Assembly: GCA_016284975.1 (NCBI GenBank)
Contig: JAEEPV010000048.1
Location: 1 to 31,844 of the forward strand
DNA from: Solobacterium sp.
Lineage (GTDB): Bacteria; Bacillota_I; Bacilli_A; Erysipelotrichales; Erysipelotrichaceae
Direction: 5' to 3'
DNA length: 31,844 nucleotides
Both the position numbers and the translations under genes were made by a program. The notes below the pieces were generated by a model. It did not search any database, was not told the DNA's origin, and saw nothing but the letters and a program-made list of their open reading frames with translations. Below, piece after piece: positions 23,125 through 30,264 of the stretch (its first letter is position 1; each line of letters opens with the position of its first letter).

Positions 23125-23319
23125 ATGATGTTTGTTCAAATACAGACGGATCAGGACCGGAAGGCTCTGATCAATGTGGAAGAAATTGCGGCTGTAATGT
23201 CTGACGATGCTGACGAAACCACGTTCATCGTGCTGACCAGCGGGCACAGGGTTTACTGCCGTGACGGATTTGATGAAGTGTCGGCGCTCGTGGCCGGACT
23301 CTGGAGGAATCTCAAATGA
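23125..23319 (+). CDS. Small conserved early protein
   Basis: The 64-residue acidic product is beta-rich (MFVQIQTDQDRKALINVEEI, then TTFIVLTSGHRVYCRDGFD). It looks like a small single-domain sandwich as in FlbD-like short proteins, but I assign no function. AGGAGG before the ATG and a 4-base overlap with the next start support it as a real gene. Confidence 0.65.
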   Translation: MMFVQIQTDQDRKALINVEEIAAVMSDDADETTFIVLTSGHRVYCRDGFDEVSALVAGLWRNLK

Positions 23320-23726
23320 ATAATACATTGCTGGTTCTTATTGTGTTGCTGTTGACTGTAGTTGTTGTCTGGATGATCGCAATGACAGTCTTGTATCACA
23401 GCGTATGCAAGAGCTTTGAAGCGCTGAAGGATCTTGTTGTTAATGTTGTCGGCGATCAGAACAAGACAATCAATGAGATCAACCGCGGTCTTGAGAGTTT
23501 TCTGGAACTGTTCAAGGGAATAGAAGAACAGGCGCTCGATTGTTATGAGCTGCAGAAAGAACTCTCTGAGGCAGTAAAACAAAATCAAGAATTCTCCCTG
23601 AAGGTGATTCAGGAGGCAAGAAGGCTTCTGAATACATCCAAGTCGATACTGAAAAGTCAGGAGGTGATGCGGGAAGGTCTCAGAATCGAAGATCCGGAAT
23701 ACAATTCGGAACCCATCAACCAATAG
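23316..23726 (+). CDS. Membrane-anchored coiled-coil protein
   Basis: The 136-residue protein has an N-terminal membrane segment (LLVLIVLLLTVVVVWMIAMT) and a long coiled coil (residues ~40-115). It is an early gene, so it may organise replication at the membrane or act in exclusion; neither is shown. It begins in an ATGA overlap with the previous gene and is separated from the replication initiator by a GGAGG site. Confidence 0.6.
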   Translation: MNNTLLVLIVLLLTVVVVWMIAMTVLYHSVCKSFEALKDLVVNVVGDQNKTINEINRGLESFLELFKGIEEQALDCYELQKELSEAVKQNQEFSLKVIQEARRLLNTSKSILKSQEVMREGLRIEDPEYNSEPINQ

Positions 23727-23737
23727 TAGGAGGAATC

Positions 23738-24580
23738 ATGAGCAACAAAAAGAGCTTCGTTTTTTATAACTCATACGGTGATGTGTTTCGGGAACTGTCA
23801 GGAGATCAGGCGAAACGTCTGATTCTGGCCATGGTGGATCTTAACAAAACCGGAGAGGCGAAAAACCTCTCCGATGATCCCGGCCTCGGCCTTGTCTGGG
23901 CGCTGATTTCGGATCAGATAATTCGTGATACTGAAAAATATGAAGCGAAATCTGCTGCGGGGCGGAAAGGTGGAAGACCGAAAGAAACGACAAAAGCACC
24001 CGAAAAGCAGGCGAAAAGCACCCGAAAAGCACACGCTGGTGATAATGATAATGAGAATGATGATGTTAATGATGATGATAATGCTGATGTCGATGAGAAT
24101 GTGAATGATAATGCATTACCATCTCCCGCTCCCGCTGATATTTCTTCCCCCGCTGAGACTAAACGAGTTGCTGACGCACTTCCAGATGAAACTGTGATTT
24201 CAGATACTCCGTTCGAGACATTCTGGAACCTTTACCCACGGAAGGAAGGGAAGAGATACGCATGTTCCGCTTTTACGACTGCCATGATCAGAGATACACC
24301 GGAGGCCATCATTGCTGGGCTGCGGAAGGTGATTGATCTGAGATGGTCGAAGTATCCGCCGGAAGAACAGGACTTTATTCCAAAGGCGGAAAAGTGGCTG
24401 AAGGGGCTGAGCTGGCAAGACGATGTCAAACCGTATGTGCCGAAAAAGAACACGAAGCGCAAGGATGTACTGCCTGAATACTATGATCCGAATCCGAATC
24501 GGGCATCTTCCGGAGAGAAGGTGTCTGCAGAAGAACTGGCAAAAATGAAGAATTTACTGCAGCAAACAAGGAGGAAATAA
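23738..24580 (+). CDS. Replication initiator/replisome organiser (DUF6291-like with DnaD/DnaT-like C-terminus)
   Basis: The 280-residue protein has an N-terminal domain (residues 1-75, KSFVFYNSYGDVFRELSGDQ) of the phage DUF6291 type. Residues ~85-100 cover the iteron DNA. A very acidic Asn/Asp linker (residues ~103-125) comes next. The C-terminal domain (FETFWNLYPRKEGKRYACSA, EKWLKGLSWQDD) resembles replisome-organiser ends that load helicase. It probably opens the phage origin located inside its own gene. It has a strong AGGAGG site and is followed two bases later by the clamp-like gene. Confidence 0.75.
   Translation: MSNKKSFVFYNSYGDVFRELSGDQAKRLILAMVDLNKTGEAKNLSDDPGLGLVWALISDQIIRDTEKYEAKSAAGRKGGRPKETTKAPEKQAKSTRKAHAGDNDNENDDVNDDDNADVDENVNDNALPSPAPADISSPAETKRVADALPDETVISDTPFETFWNLYPRKEGKRYACSAFTTAMIRDTPEAIIAGLRKVIDLRWSKYPPEEQDFIPKAEKWLKGLSWQDDVKPYVPKKNTKRKDVLPEYYDPNPNRASSGEKVSAEELAKMKNLLQQTRRK
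23992..24035 (+). repeat. Four tandem 11-bp iterons, probable replication origin
   Basis: The units AAAAGCACCCG, AAAAGCAGGCG, AAAAGCACCCG and AAAAGCACACG follow one another without gaps. The 11-base period keeps all on one helix face and is not a multiple of three, so the encoded residues (TKAPEKQAKSTRKAHAG) do not repeat. The repeat is therefore kept at the DNA level. An A/T-rich stretch of GAT/AAT triplets (24036-24116) follows and could be the unwinding element. Confidence 0.7.
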
Positions 24581-24581
24581 C

Positions 24582-25643
24582 ATGAAGATCAAAGGCGAAT
24601 ACTTTAAGCGCTGCATGGAGGCGAACATCTTTCGTGCATCCGAAGGTGTGCTGAGTATTCACAGTTATGCGAAAGATGGATCCGGAATCATCCGGAAGCT
24701 TGTCAATGAGGCAGATACGGACAAGACCGAGGAAATGACGTTCTTTCTCACGAAGTCAGATGCCGATGTTGTCTCATCGTTCAAAGATCTTGACGTGTCT
24801 TTCAACGAGAAAACAAACACCATCACGTTTGAATCTGCCGGAACAAAGTGCAGATTCCAGAACGTTCAGAGCATCAAAGAACCTGAGCCGCCGATCAAGG
24901 ATGCAAAGGAAGTATCTTTCACTCTGGCTGAGCTGAAAGAGGCTGCTGCCGTTGCGGATCTTGATGAGAAACACCCGGATAACAAAGGCGCAGGCATTCT
25001 TGTAGGCACCGACAGTCTGATCACCTATGACAAGCAGCTTTCTCTGTATTACCGGCATAACGGCGGAGAAGAATCTGGATCGAAAGAACCGGTGCGTATA
25101 CCGGCAACCGCAATCAAACTGGCGGATTCCGGGAGAACATACAATTTGCGCCTGAGTGATAAAACAGTCGCACTCATGGCAGACTCTGAGATCATCTATT
25201 CCAGTGTTTATCTAGGATATACGCCGAGCTTTCTTGATTACGATCCGAAGCCGGCCGGAAACATTCTGATCGGGAAGGATCACGTAAAGGATTTCGTGAA
25301 TCACATCAAGATGTGCTCCGTCTTCAATCAAAATGTCCGGATCACGATAGACGGAGACAGCCTGCGCATTGAGAACTATCTCGATCTTGAAAACCCGCGG
25401 GTATACGAGGCGGCTGTTCCGGCGGCCTCGAACATCGAAGGCTATTCGATGCTGTTCAATGCGAGAGGAATGCTAAAACTGCTGGCGGCGCTTGATGTGA
25501 TCAACGGGGAAGATCTTACGCTGCTTGTGGATGACAAGATGGTCAGAGTAGACAGCAGTAATGACTTCATGGTCATGGCCGCGACATTGAATGCTCAGAA
25601 TGTACAGCTGAAGCTGAAGGGAGAAGCAAATGGAAATGGATGA
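24582..25643 (+). CDS. Sliding-clamp-like protein (DNA polymerase III beta type)
   Basis: The 353-residue length fits three clamp domains. The middle part has PVRIPATAIKLADSGRTY and then VYLGYTPSFLDYD, like the beta-clamp domain 2 pattern of ...IPAKALKEL... and ...GxFPDY. The C-terminal part YSMLFNARGMLKLLAALDVI with a final DFMVMAATL corresponds to the domain 3 pattern of FNARYLLDAL and YLVMPVRL. A phage clamp would hold polymerase on DNA. Its place after the initiator and before the ubiquitin-like genes is notable. Sequence likeness is low, so the call depends on pattern and context. Confidence 0.65.
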   Translation: MKIKGEYFKRCMEANIFRASEGVLSIHSYAKDGSGIIRKLVNEADTDKTEEMTFFLTKSDADVVSSFKDLDVSFNEKTNTITFESAGTKCRFQNVQSIKEPEPPIKDAKEVSFTLAELKEAAAVADLDEKHPDNKGAGILVGTDSLITYDKQLSLYYRHNGGEESGSKEPVRIPATAIKLADSGRTYNLRLSDKTVALMADSEIIYSSVYLGYTPSFLDYDPKPAGNILIGKDHVKDFVNHIKMCSVFNQNVRITIDGDSLRIENYLDLENPRVYEAAVPAASNIEGYSMLFNARGMLKLLAALDVINGEDLTLLVDDKMVRVDSSNDFMVMAATLNAQNVQLKLKGEANGNG

Positions 25644-25986
25644 CGTCTTTGGCATGCTGACGGCAGAAAAAGCTGACATGCCTTCCGATAAACCAGAAAA
25701 ACCGAAGAAAACCGAAAAAGCAGAAAAACCGGCCGAAAAGAAGAAAGAAACGGCAAAAAAGGACGGAAAACCGAAGAAATTCAAATATCCGTTCCAGCTG
25801 TACATGGGATCCCGACTGAGAGATGTTACGGGTCTGTTCGAAGACGGGAAAGAGTATTCCGATGATGAGATCACAAAGATCATGCTGGCAAACGATGAGT
25901 ACTTCTTTTCTGGAAAAATCGAATACGACTACATTGCCGATACAAACACTGTTGTTGCAATGTCGATCCAGCACAAGAAAGGATAG
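25630..25986 (+). CDS. Ubiquitin-like protein (PRTRC protein C-like)
   Basis: The 118-residue protein has a Lys/Glu/Pro-rich N-terminal extension (residues ~18-50) and a C-terminal beta-grasp-like domain. From KKFKYPFQLYMGSRLRDVTG through EYSDDEITKIMLANDEYF it follows the PRTRC-C/Prok_Ub order: strand, L-x-D-x-x, a ...YS-x-x-E(I/V)... helix and a final strand. It ends HKKG, with one terminal glycine like the G-T-K-G end of PRTRC-C. It would be activated by the E1-like enzyme two genes downstream. It overlaps the clamp-like stop by 14 bases. Confidence 0.65.
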   Translation: MEMDDVFGMLTAEKADMPSDKPEKPKKTEKAEKPAEKKKETAKKDGKPKKFKYPFQLYMGSRLRDVTGLFEDGKEYSDDEITKIMLANDEYFFSGKIEYDYIADTNTVVAMSIQHKKG

Positions 25987-25988
25987 CG

Positions 25989-26234
25989 ATGAAAACAGCA
26001 CAGAAAAAGACTGACATGGTATCACATCCGCCGCATTATACAGCAGGCGGCATTGAGTGCATCGATGCGCTTGAAGCGGCAACGCAGGGACTGACAGGCA
26101 TCGAGGCCATTGATACCGCGAATGCAATTAAATACCTGTGGCGCTGGAAGCATAAAAACGGAGAGGAAGATCTGAAGAAAGCAATCTGGTACATTACACA
26201 CCTGATCAAGCATCTCAGAGGTGAAAAGCGATGA
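25989..26234 (+). CDS. DUF3310-like protein
   Basis: The 81-residue protein reads MVSHPPHYTAGGIECIDALE, then IDTANAIKYLWRWKHKNGEE and DLKKAIWYITHLIKH. The H-P-x-H-Y start and the A-I-K-Y-x-W-R-W-x-x-K-N-G core are the hallmark of DUF3310, a widespread phage family sometimes labelled nucleotide kinase without proof. It overlaps the ThiF-like start (ATGA) so the two are coupled. Confidence 0.9.
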   Translation: MKTAQKKTDMVSHPPHYTAGGIECIDALEAATQGLTGIEAIDTANAIKYLWRWKHKNGEEDLKKAIWYITHLIKHLRGEKR

Positions 26235-26902
26235 GTGAGTACTGCTTTTATATCGTAGGTGTCGGCGGGACAGGGTCTCTTCTCGCGAGAGATCTTCCGC
26301 AGCTGCTGATCTCGTACCGCCAGCATGAAATGTGCCTCATAGACGGTGATACTGTCGAAAAGAAGAATCTCACACGGCAGAGATTCCAACCTGATGATGT
26401 GGGCTGCAATAAAGCTGTGGCAATGGCCAAAAAGATAAATTCCTTCTATCCGATCGTGTGCGACGCGATGGATCAGTACATCTCAGACCGTGAACTGCTC
26501 GCAAAGATCCGAAAGAGTGAAAAGATACCTGTGATCATCGGCTGCGTGGACAACGATGCGACCAGACGGCTTCTTGAGAAGACATTTCAGAAGCTGGAAA
26601 CGGCTGTCTATATCGACAGCGCAAACAGTGCGTATTCCGGCAATGTGTTTGCCTGTGCGAAGCATAACGGCACTTGCTACGGGAAAACCCGCGGGCAGGT
26701 CCGGCAGCTTGGCCACAAAGACAGGAACCCGGCCGAAATGTCTTGCGAAGACCGTACCGGATCCGGCGAGCTGCAGTATTTCGTTACAAACGCAAAGATG
26801 GCGGTTTGTGTACTTGAACACTGTTTCAGTCTGATCCAGGCAGGCGATCCGGTAATGACGGGGGTGACCAAAGTTGATCGATTTGAGGAAATACATTACT
26901 GA
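26231..26902 (+). CDS. ThiF/E1-like adenylyltransferase (PRTRC ThiF-like)
   Basis: The 223-residue enzyme should adenylate the C-terminus of a ubiquitin-like protein. The ATP-binding GVGGTG is at residues 10-15, DGDTVEKKNLTRQRF at 38-52 supplies the D and R-Q pair, and DVGCNK at 56-61 supplies the Lys. CVDNDATR lies at 105-112, and SCEDR with C172 is a candidate transfer cysteine in the place where PRTRC ThiF has an S-C segment before a Q...N motif (here LQYFVTN). It lies between the Ub-like gene and the E2-like gene, so the three form one cassette. Confidence 0.85.
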   Translation: MSEYCFYIVGVGGTGSLLARDLPQLLISYRQHEMCLIDGDTVEKKNLTRQRFQPDDVGCNKAVAMAKKINSFYPIVCDAMDQYISDRELLAKIRKSEKIPVIIGCVDNDATRRLLEKTFQKLETAVYIDSANSAYSGNVFACAKHNGTCYGKTRGQVRQLGHKDRNPAEMSCEDRTGSGELQYFVTNAKMAVCVLEHCFSLIQAGDPVMTGVTKVDRFEEIHY

Positions 26903-27704
26903 GGGCGATGAACCGGCCATCTCGAAGCTGATCAAGGCTGTTCTGAAGCATACCACCGCAAACACTCTGGATCATTTTGAAGCGTTAGGTGCTTACAACG
27001 AAGAGGTGCTGTATTCAGTCGGAAGCGAGCTTGTTGGAGAGATCTTCTTCGGATGGGAGCTTGATGACTATTCCACTTGGGGAGATCAGTACAGCAATAC
27101 CGCAGGAGTTGAATTTGGGCTGATGAATCCGCTGCTGTATGCTCTGATCGCCTCTGTGTTTCCGGAATCTGCATTTGAAACCTTTGGATATCAGGACAGC
27201 TCGCTGGCCATGGTTGAAATGGTCCTGAATTATCAGGAAGATCCGCACGGTACAGACTGGCAGATGCCAGTGTATGAAAAACTAAAGGATTATTACTTGC
27301 ATGTGCTAGGCGGAAACGAAAAGGCTGCATGTGACGGATTCAGTGAAGACCTTGGCGGATCGCTGATCATGATCCACTTCAAAGAAGAATGCGACATCGA
27401 TCTTGTGGAAAGGCTGATGAGCTTCTTCGATTTTGGAGAGGCAGACGATACGTATTTCTCGGACCTCGTAGAAAACGACGGGTCATATTCTTGTGGAATT
27501 CCGATGTACGGAATTCTTGAAAATGCCGCAGAGCTTGCAGAATTCATCGAAAAGCACGGCATCAACAGCAAAACACTGACGGGCCGCGGTATCAGAACAG
27601 CGGAGCGCATGGGTGAAGCGCTGGAACAGGAAAGCCCGAACTCTACAGCAATCATAGCAGCGCTGATGAGTCTAAGACATTCAGAGGAGTTGATTATCTT
27701 ATGA
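26874..27704 (+). CDS. Unassigned protein in the ubiquitin-like cassette
   Basis: The 276-residue acidic protein is rich in aromatic residues (GWELDDYSTWGDQYSNTAGV, then FGLMNPLLYALIASVFPES) and lies between the E1-like and E2-like genes. I do not recognise the family. It shows no JAB metal motif (HxH...S...D) and no obvious nucleotide site. The start is TTG at 26874 with GGGGGTGA 7 bases before; it overlaps the E1-like gene by 29 bases. Position suggests a cassette partner such as the remaining PRTRC proteins, but this is inference. Confidence 0.6.
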   Translation: MIDLRKYITEGDEPAISKLIKAVLKHTTANTLDHFEALGAYNEEVLYSVGSELVGEIFFGWELDDYSTWGDQYSNTAGVEFGLMNPLLYALIASVFPESAFETFGYQDSSLAMVEMVLNYQEDPHGTDWQMPVYEKLKDYYLHVLGGNEKAACDGFSEDLGGSLIMIHFKEECDIDLVERLMSFFDFGEADDTYFSDLVENDGSYSCGIPMYGILENAAELAEFIEKHGINSKTLTGRGIRTAERMGEALEQESPNSTAIIAALMSLRHSEELIIL

Positions 27705-28333
27705 GACAGGCAGTAATCAGGATCACGTCCTCAAAGAAGGATGCGGAAATACTGGTGAAACAGAACGGAAAAGAGATCTGGAAAAACATCAGCATCAAGG
27801 ATCTGAGCAAAAAGATCCGGAGTTTTGAACCGGACGATGGAGGAAGAGGCGAAAAGCCGGAGCTCCTCGATAAGAGAATCCTGGCGATCGGTACAGAAAA
27901 GATCCTGTACCGGGAGCCGGAACGCCGCAGGCTGGTCTTCTACGGCGGCAGATCATTCGAAATCAACTTCCCCGCTGCAATCAACGAAGTATCCTACCAC
28001 GGCGAAAGGATCAAAGGTCTGCGCTGCTGGACCTATCTGAAATGGCAGGGGCTGAACACTGTCCTGTACCAGATGCCGATGCCGAACATGACGAGTTCCG
28101 AAAGAATGTGCATCGGTACAGCTGACCGGACGATTATTGGAGGGAATGTACTCGAAGCCGTGGATCGGATCATCGACACGGAATACAGTCATGATCATGT
28201 CGATAATCTGAAAAAATCGACCAGCACCGTTAAATGGTTCACCCATCTGAAAAAGAACCATGTTTCCGCGGAAGATCTGAAGCGCCCGGATTGTAAGCTG
28301 TCAGATCTGGTTGAGAAGGGAGGCAGATCATGA
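27701..28333 (+). CDS. PRTRC protein B/Prok-E2_D-like protein
   Basis: The 210-residue protein resembles PRTRC-B: the strand RRRLVFYGGRSFEINFPAA, then LNTVLYQMPMPNMTSSERMC near residues 117-137 and a late WFTHLKKN. In PRTRC-B the same order is T-x-L-Y-x-x-P-x-x-N, then V-C-x-G and S-x-F-T-H. C137 (MCIG) would be the candidate thioester cysteine if the family is a real E2. It starts in an overlap with the previous stop and ends in an overlap with the next start. Confidence 0.65.
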   Translation: MRQAVIRITSSKKDAEILVKQNGKEIWKNISIKDLSKKIRSFEPDDGGRGEKPELLDKRILAIGTEKILYREPERRRLVFYGGRSFEINFPAAINEVSYHGERIKGLRCWTYLKWQGLNTVLYQMPMPNMTSSERMCIGTADRTIIGGNVLEAVDRIIDTEYSHDHVDNLKKSTSTVKWFTHLKKNHVSAEDLKRPDCKLSDLVEKGGRS

Positions 28334-28524
28334 TCGATATCAATCTGCTTCCGGAAAAGGAGCTGCTTGCGGTGATCGTACAGTATCCGGACAGCAAAAA
28401 AGAGTTCGCGGTATTTCTGTACCGCCATGAAATAGACGAGTTTTCGAAGAACAGCACCGCAAAGGTGATCCGGATCCGGAACTCTGTGAACGGGAAGGAG
28501 GTGTGGCCATGTCTCGACAGCTGA
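28330..28524 (+). CDS. Small hypothetical protein
   Basis: The 64-residue alpha/beta protein (MIDINLLPEKELLAVIVQYP, then FAVFLYRHEIDEFSKNSTAK) has a good GGGAGG site. It overlaps the E2-like gene by 4 bases and the recombinase gene by 16. I see no known family. Confidence 0.6.
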   Translation: MIDINLLPEKELLAVIVQYPDSKKEFAVFLYRHEIDEFSKNSTAKVIRIRNSVNGKEVWPCLDS

Positions 28525-29183
28525 AACGGTTTCAGCCGAAAGGCTCAAAATACAAGCGCAAGACTGCCGACAAACACGGGCAGGAGATCGTGAAGCCGTT
28601 CCTCAAGAGCGACTACGACGAAATGCAGCGCATCTGCAAGAGCATGCAGGAATCCTGCGCCAGCGGTACGGACGCTTACTACAGGCACGCCAGAGACTCG
28701 ATCCTGATGCATCTCGGTGTGAACTGCGGCGCAAGGATCACGACGCTCATAGAGCTTACCTGGCGGGATATCATGGGCGGAATGCTCACGATCACAGAGC
28801 ACAAAACCGGAAAGCGGACGCAATGGCAACTGAATGACAAAGTATTCGATCCGATCCAGCGGTACGTAAAAGAATTCGGGATACTGGAAAATCAATATCT
28901 CTTCACACCGGACCGGCGCACAGACTTTCCGATTAACCGAGCAACGGCATGGAGACGGATCAAGATCTATGCCAAGAAGGCAAAGATACAATACCCGGTC
29001 GGCTGTCATTCCCTGCGGAAATCCTATGCCCGGTGGGACTGGGATGAAAACAGGGACCTGCTGCGGGCTTCGAGTCTGCTTGGCCATGAGGATCCACTGA
29101 CAACAATGACCTATATCTGCCTCGAAAAAGGCGATGTCCAAGAGGCCAGAAACCAGATTGATAACACCTCAAAATGGCTGTAG
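28509..29183 (+). CDS. Second tyrosine recombinase (Xer/integrase-like, short)
   Basis: The 224-residue protein keeps the catalytic domain: R76 (GARITTL), K99 (EHKTGK), H157 and R160 (CHSLRKSY), H183 (LGHEDP) and Y192 (MTYICLE). It has only a short N-terminal part, so it lacks an arm-binding region. It may resolve dimers, act in integration control or DNA inversion. The ATG at 28509 has AAGGAGG at 7 bases; a GTG two codons upstream is less likely. Inverted repeats lie just downstream of its stop. Confidence 0.9.
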   Translation: MSRQLKRFQPKGSKYKRKTADKHGQEIVKPFLKSDYDEMQRICKSMQESCASGTDAYYRHARDSILMHLGVNCGARITTLIELTWRDIMGGMLTITEHKTGKRTQWQLNDKVFDPIQRYVKEFGILENQYLFTPDRRTDFPINRATAWRRIKIYAKKAKIQYPVGCHSLRKSYARWDWDENRDLLRASSLLGHEDPLTTMTYICLEKGDVQEARNQIDNTSKWL

Positions 29184-29184
29184 G

Positions 29185-29208
29185 TGCAACATAACACGTT
29201 ATGTTGCA
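29185..29208. repeat. Perfect inverted repeat, site 1
   Basis: TGCAACATAAC and GTTATGTTGCA, 11-base arms around a central AC, start two bases after the recombinase stop codon. The layout is compatible with a simple tyrosine recombinase crossover site or an operator. Confidence 0.7.
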
Positions 29209-29216
29209 TGCGTAGA

Positions 29217-29260
29217 CAGCAGAAAACGAAAAAACTCGCATGAAATAAAGCGGTCTGCTG
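29217..29260 (+). repeat. Long-loop inverted repeat
   Basis: CAGCAGA (29217-29223) pairs with TCTGCTG (29254-29260), with a loop of 30 bases and then ATTTTTGG. It could be a weak terminator for the early operon. Confidence 0.4.
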
Positions 29261-29277
29261 ATTTTTGGGCAGTATAA

Positions 29278-29311
29278 AACATGCAACTTAAGCTATATTC
29301 GGTTGCATGTT
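29278..29311. repeat. Inverted repeat, site 2
   Basis: AACATGCAAC and GTTGCATGTT, 10-base arms with a 14-base spacer. The inner TGCAAC/GTTGCA is shared with site 1. The left half (TGCAACTTAA) also resembles the site 1 half (TGCAACATAA). Confidence 0.65.
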
Positions 29312-29338
29312 CTGAAAACTATGAATGCATGGAGAAGT

Positions 29339-29548
29339 ATGGAAGATTTGAATGAATTGAAACCGTGCCCGTTCTGTGGCGGGGAAGCGGAATTAATCCG
29401 TGAACACAGAAAAGGACGGGCACTGACAGGGAGCGTTGTTAGATGCAAGAACGATCACTGTGGATGCAGAGGGAAATGGTTCATTGTCGCCGCTGAGTAT
29501 TCAAGTGACGAAAAGGCAATAGAAGCATGGAACAGGAGAGTTGATTAA
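29339..29548 (+). CDS. Lar-like restriction alleviation/zinc-ribbon protein
   Basis: The 69-residue protein begins MEDLNELKPCPFCGGEAELI and has a second Cys cluster, CKNDHCGCRGKW, then a helix ending AWNRRVD. This is the Lar family pattern (C-P-F-C-G-G and late AIEAWNRR). The Rac prophage Lar protein modulates type I restriction; the role here is only inferred. ATG 29339 with GGAGA close before is preferred to a TTG at 29303 inside the inverted repeat. Confidence 0.85.
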   Translation: MEDLNELKPCPFCGGEAELIREHRKGRALTGSVVRCKNDHCGCRGKWFIVAAEYSSDEKAIEAWNRRVD

Positions 29549-29549
29549 A

Positions 29550-29798
29550 ATGGCGAGTTTTCCTAAAGGCTGGGTCATTATTCCTAAATTCAAAACGCAA
29601 AAAGGAGCGACAATCGAAGTCGATCTTGAAACGAAAGAACTTATAACGTGCGCCGATTGCGTGTGTTGGGATGCGAACGACGGAACATTCAAAGACGTAG
29701 ATGGCATGCAATGGCACAACTGTCCGCTTCTTGGAATAGAGACAGACGAAAGTTTCTTCTGCAAGTTAGGAATACGGAAAGGAAAGAAAAATGATTGA
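29550..29798 (+). CDS. Small Cys-rich phage protein
   Basis: The 82-residue protein contains CADCVCWDANDG, then WHNCPLLGIETD and CKLGIRKGKKN, a likely zinc-binding fold common in phage late-early regions. AGGAGAG is placed 9 bases before the ATG. It overlaps the next start by 8 bases. Function unknown. Confidence 0.7.
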   Translation: MASFPKGWVIIPKFKTQKGATIEVDLETKELITCADCVCWDANDGTFKDVDGMQWHNCPLLGIETDESFFCKLGIRKGKKND

Positions 29799-30264
29799 AA
29801 TTGTGGATAGCGTTTATATAGTAATTCGCCGCGAATCTGACAGCGGATACAGTTCTGCCGAAAATATTGTTGCTGTATATAAATCGAAAGAAAAGGCGGA
29901 ACAGGTTGCCAAGCTGCTTACGGATTTAGATACTACATGCCGCGAATATGAGAGGGAGTTGGATGCCCTCGGATATGATCACGACTACTCATATTGTGAT
30001 GTGACGCGCTACATAATCCAGGAAGAGCCAGTGAATGACTTTACAGATTTGTTTGAGGACGAAGATGTAAAAAAGATGGCTGTAAAAGCATTAGATGTAT
30101 TTTCGAAGATATACTGCAGAGACAAAACCGAAAAGAACGATCTGAAATTCAGATGCAAAGAATGTCCTTTTGAAAATCGTCTCACAGGCCAATGCTCGGT
30201 AAAAATATTTTGGATGAATAACTGTCCAGAGTATAAAGATTTTGGAAGCATGGGTGATTTATGA
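29791..30264 (+). CDS. Hypothetical phage protein
   Basis: The 157-residue protein has an N-terminal alpha/beta part (VYIVIRRESDSGYSSAENIV, then AVYKSKEKAEQVAKLLTDLD), as in small phage proteins of the helix-after-strand type. The C-terminal part has Cys pairs (CKECPFENR, CSVKIFWMNNCPEYKD), so it may be zinc binding. AAAGGAAAG precedes the ATG. Unrecognised. Confidence 0.65.
   Translation: MIEIVDSVYIVIRRESDSGYSSAENIVAVYKSKEKAEQVAKLLTDLDTTCREYERELDALGYDHDYSYCDVTRYIIQEEPVNDFTDLFEDEDVKKMAVKALDVFSKIYCRDKTEKNDLKFRCKECPFENRLTGQCSVKIFWMNNCPEYKDFGSMGDL

Noticed and set aside
23992..24035. CRISPR-like array
   Set aside because: Units are 11 bases with no spacers, inside a coding gene; they are iterons.
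25573..26127. Minus-strand frame of 184 codons opposite the Ub-like gene
   Set aside because: It is the complement of Lys/Glu-rich coding sequence (giving Phe/Leu/Ser-rich translation) with no ribosome site.
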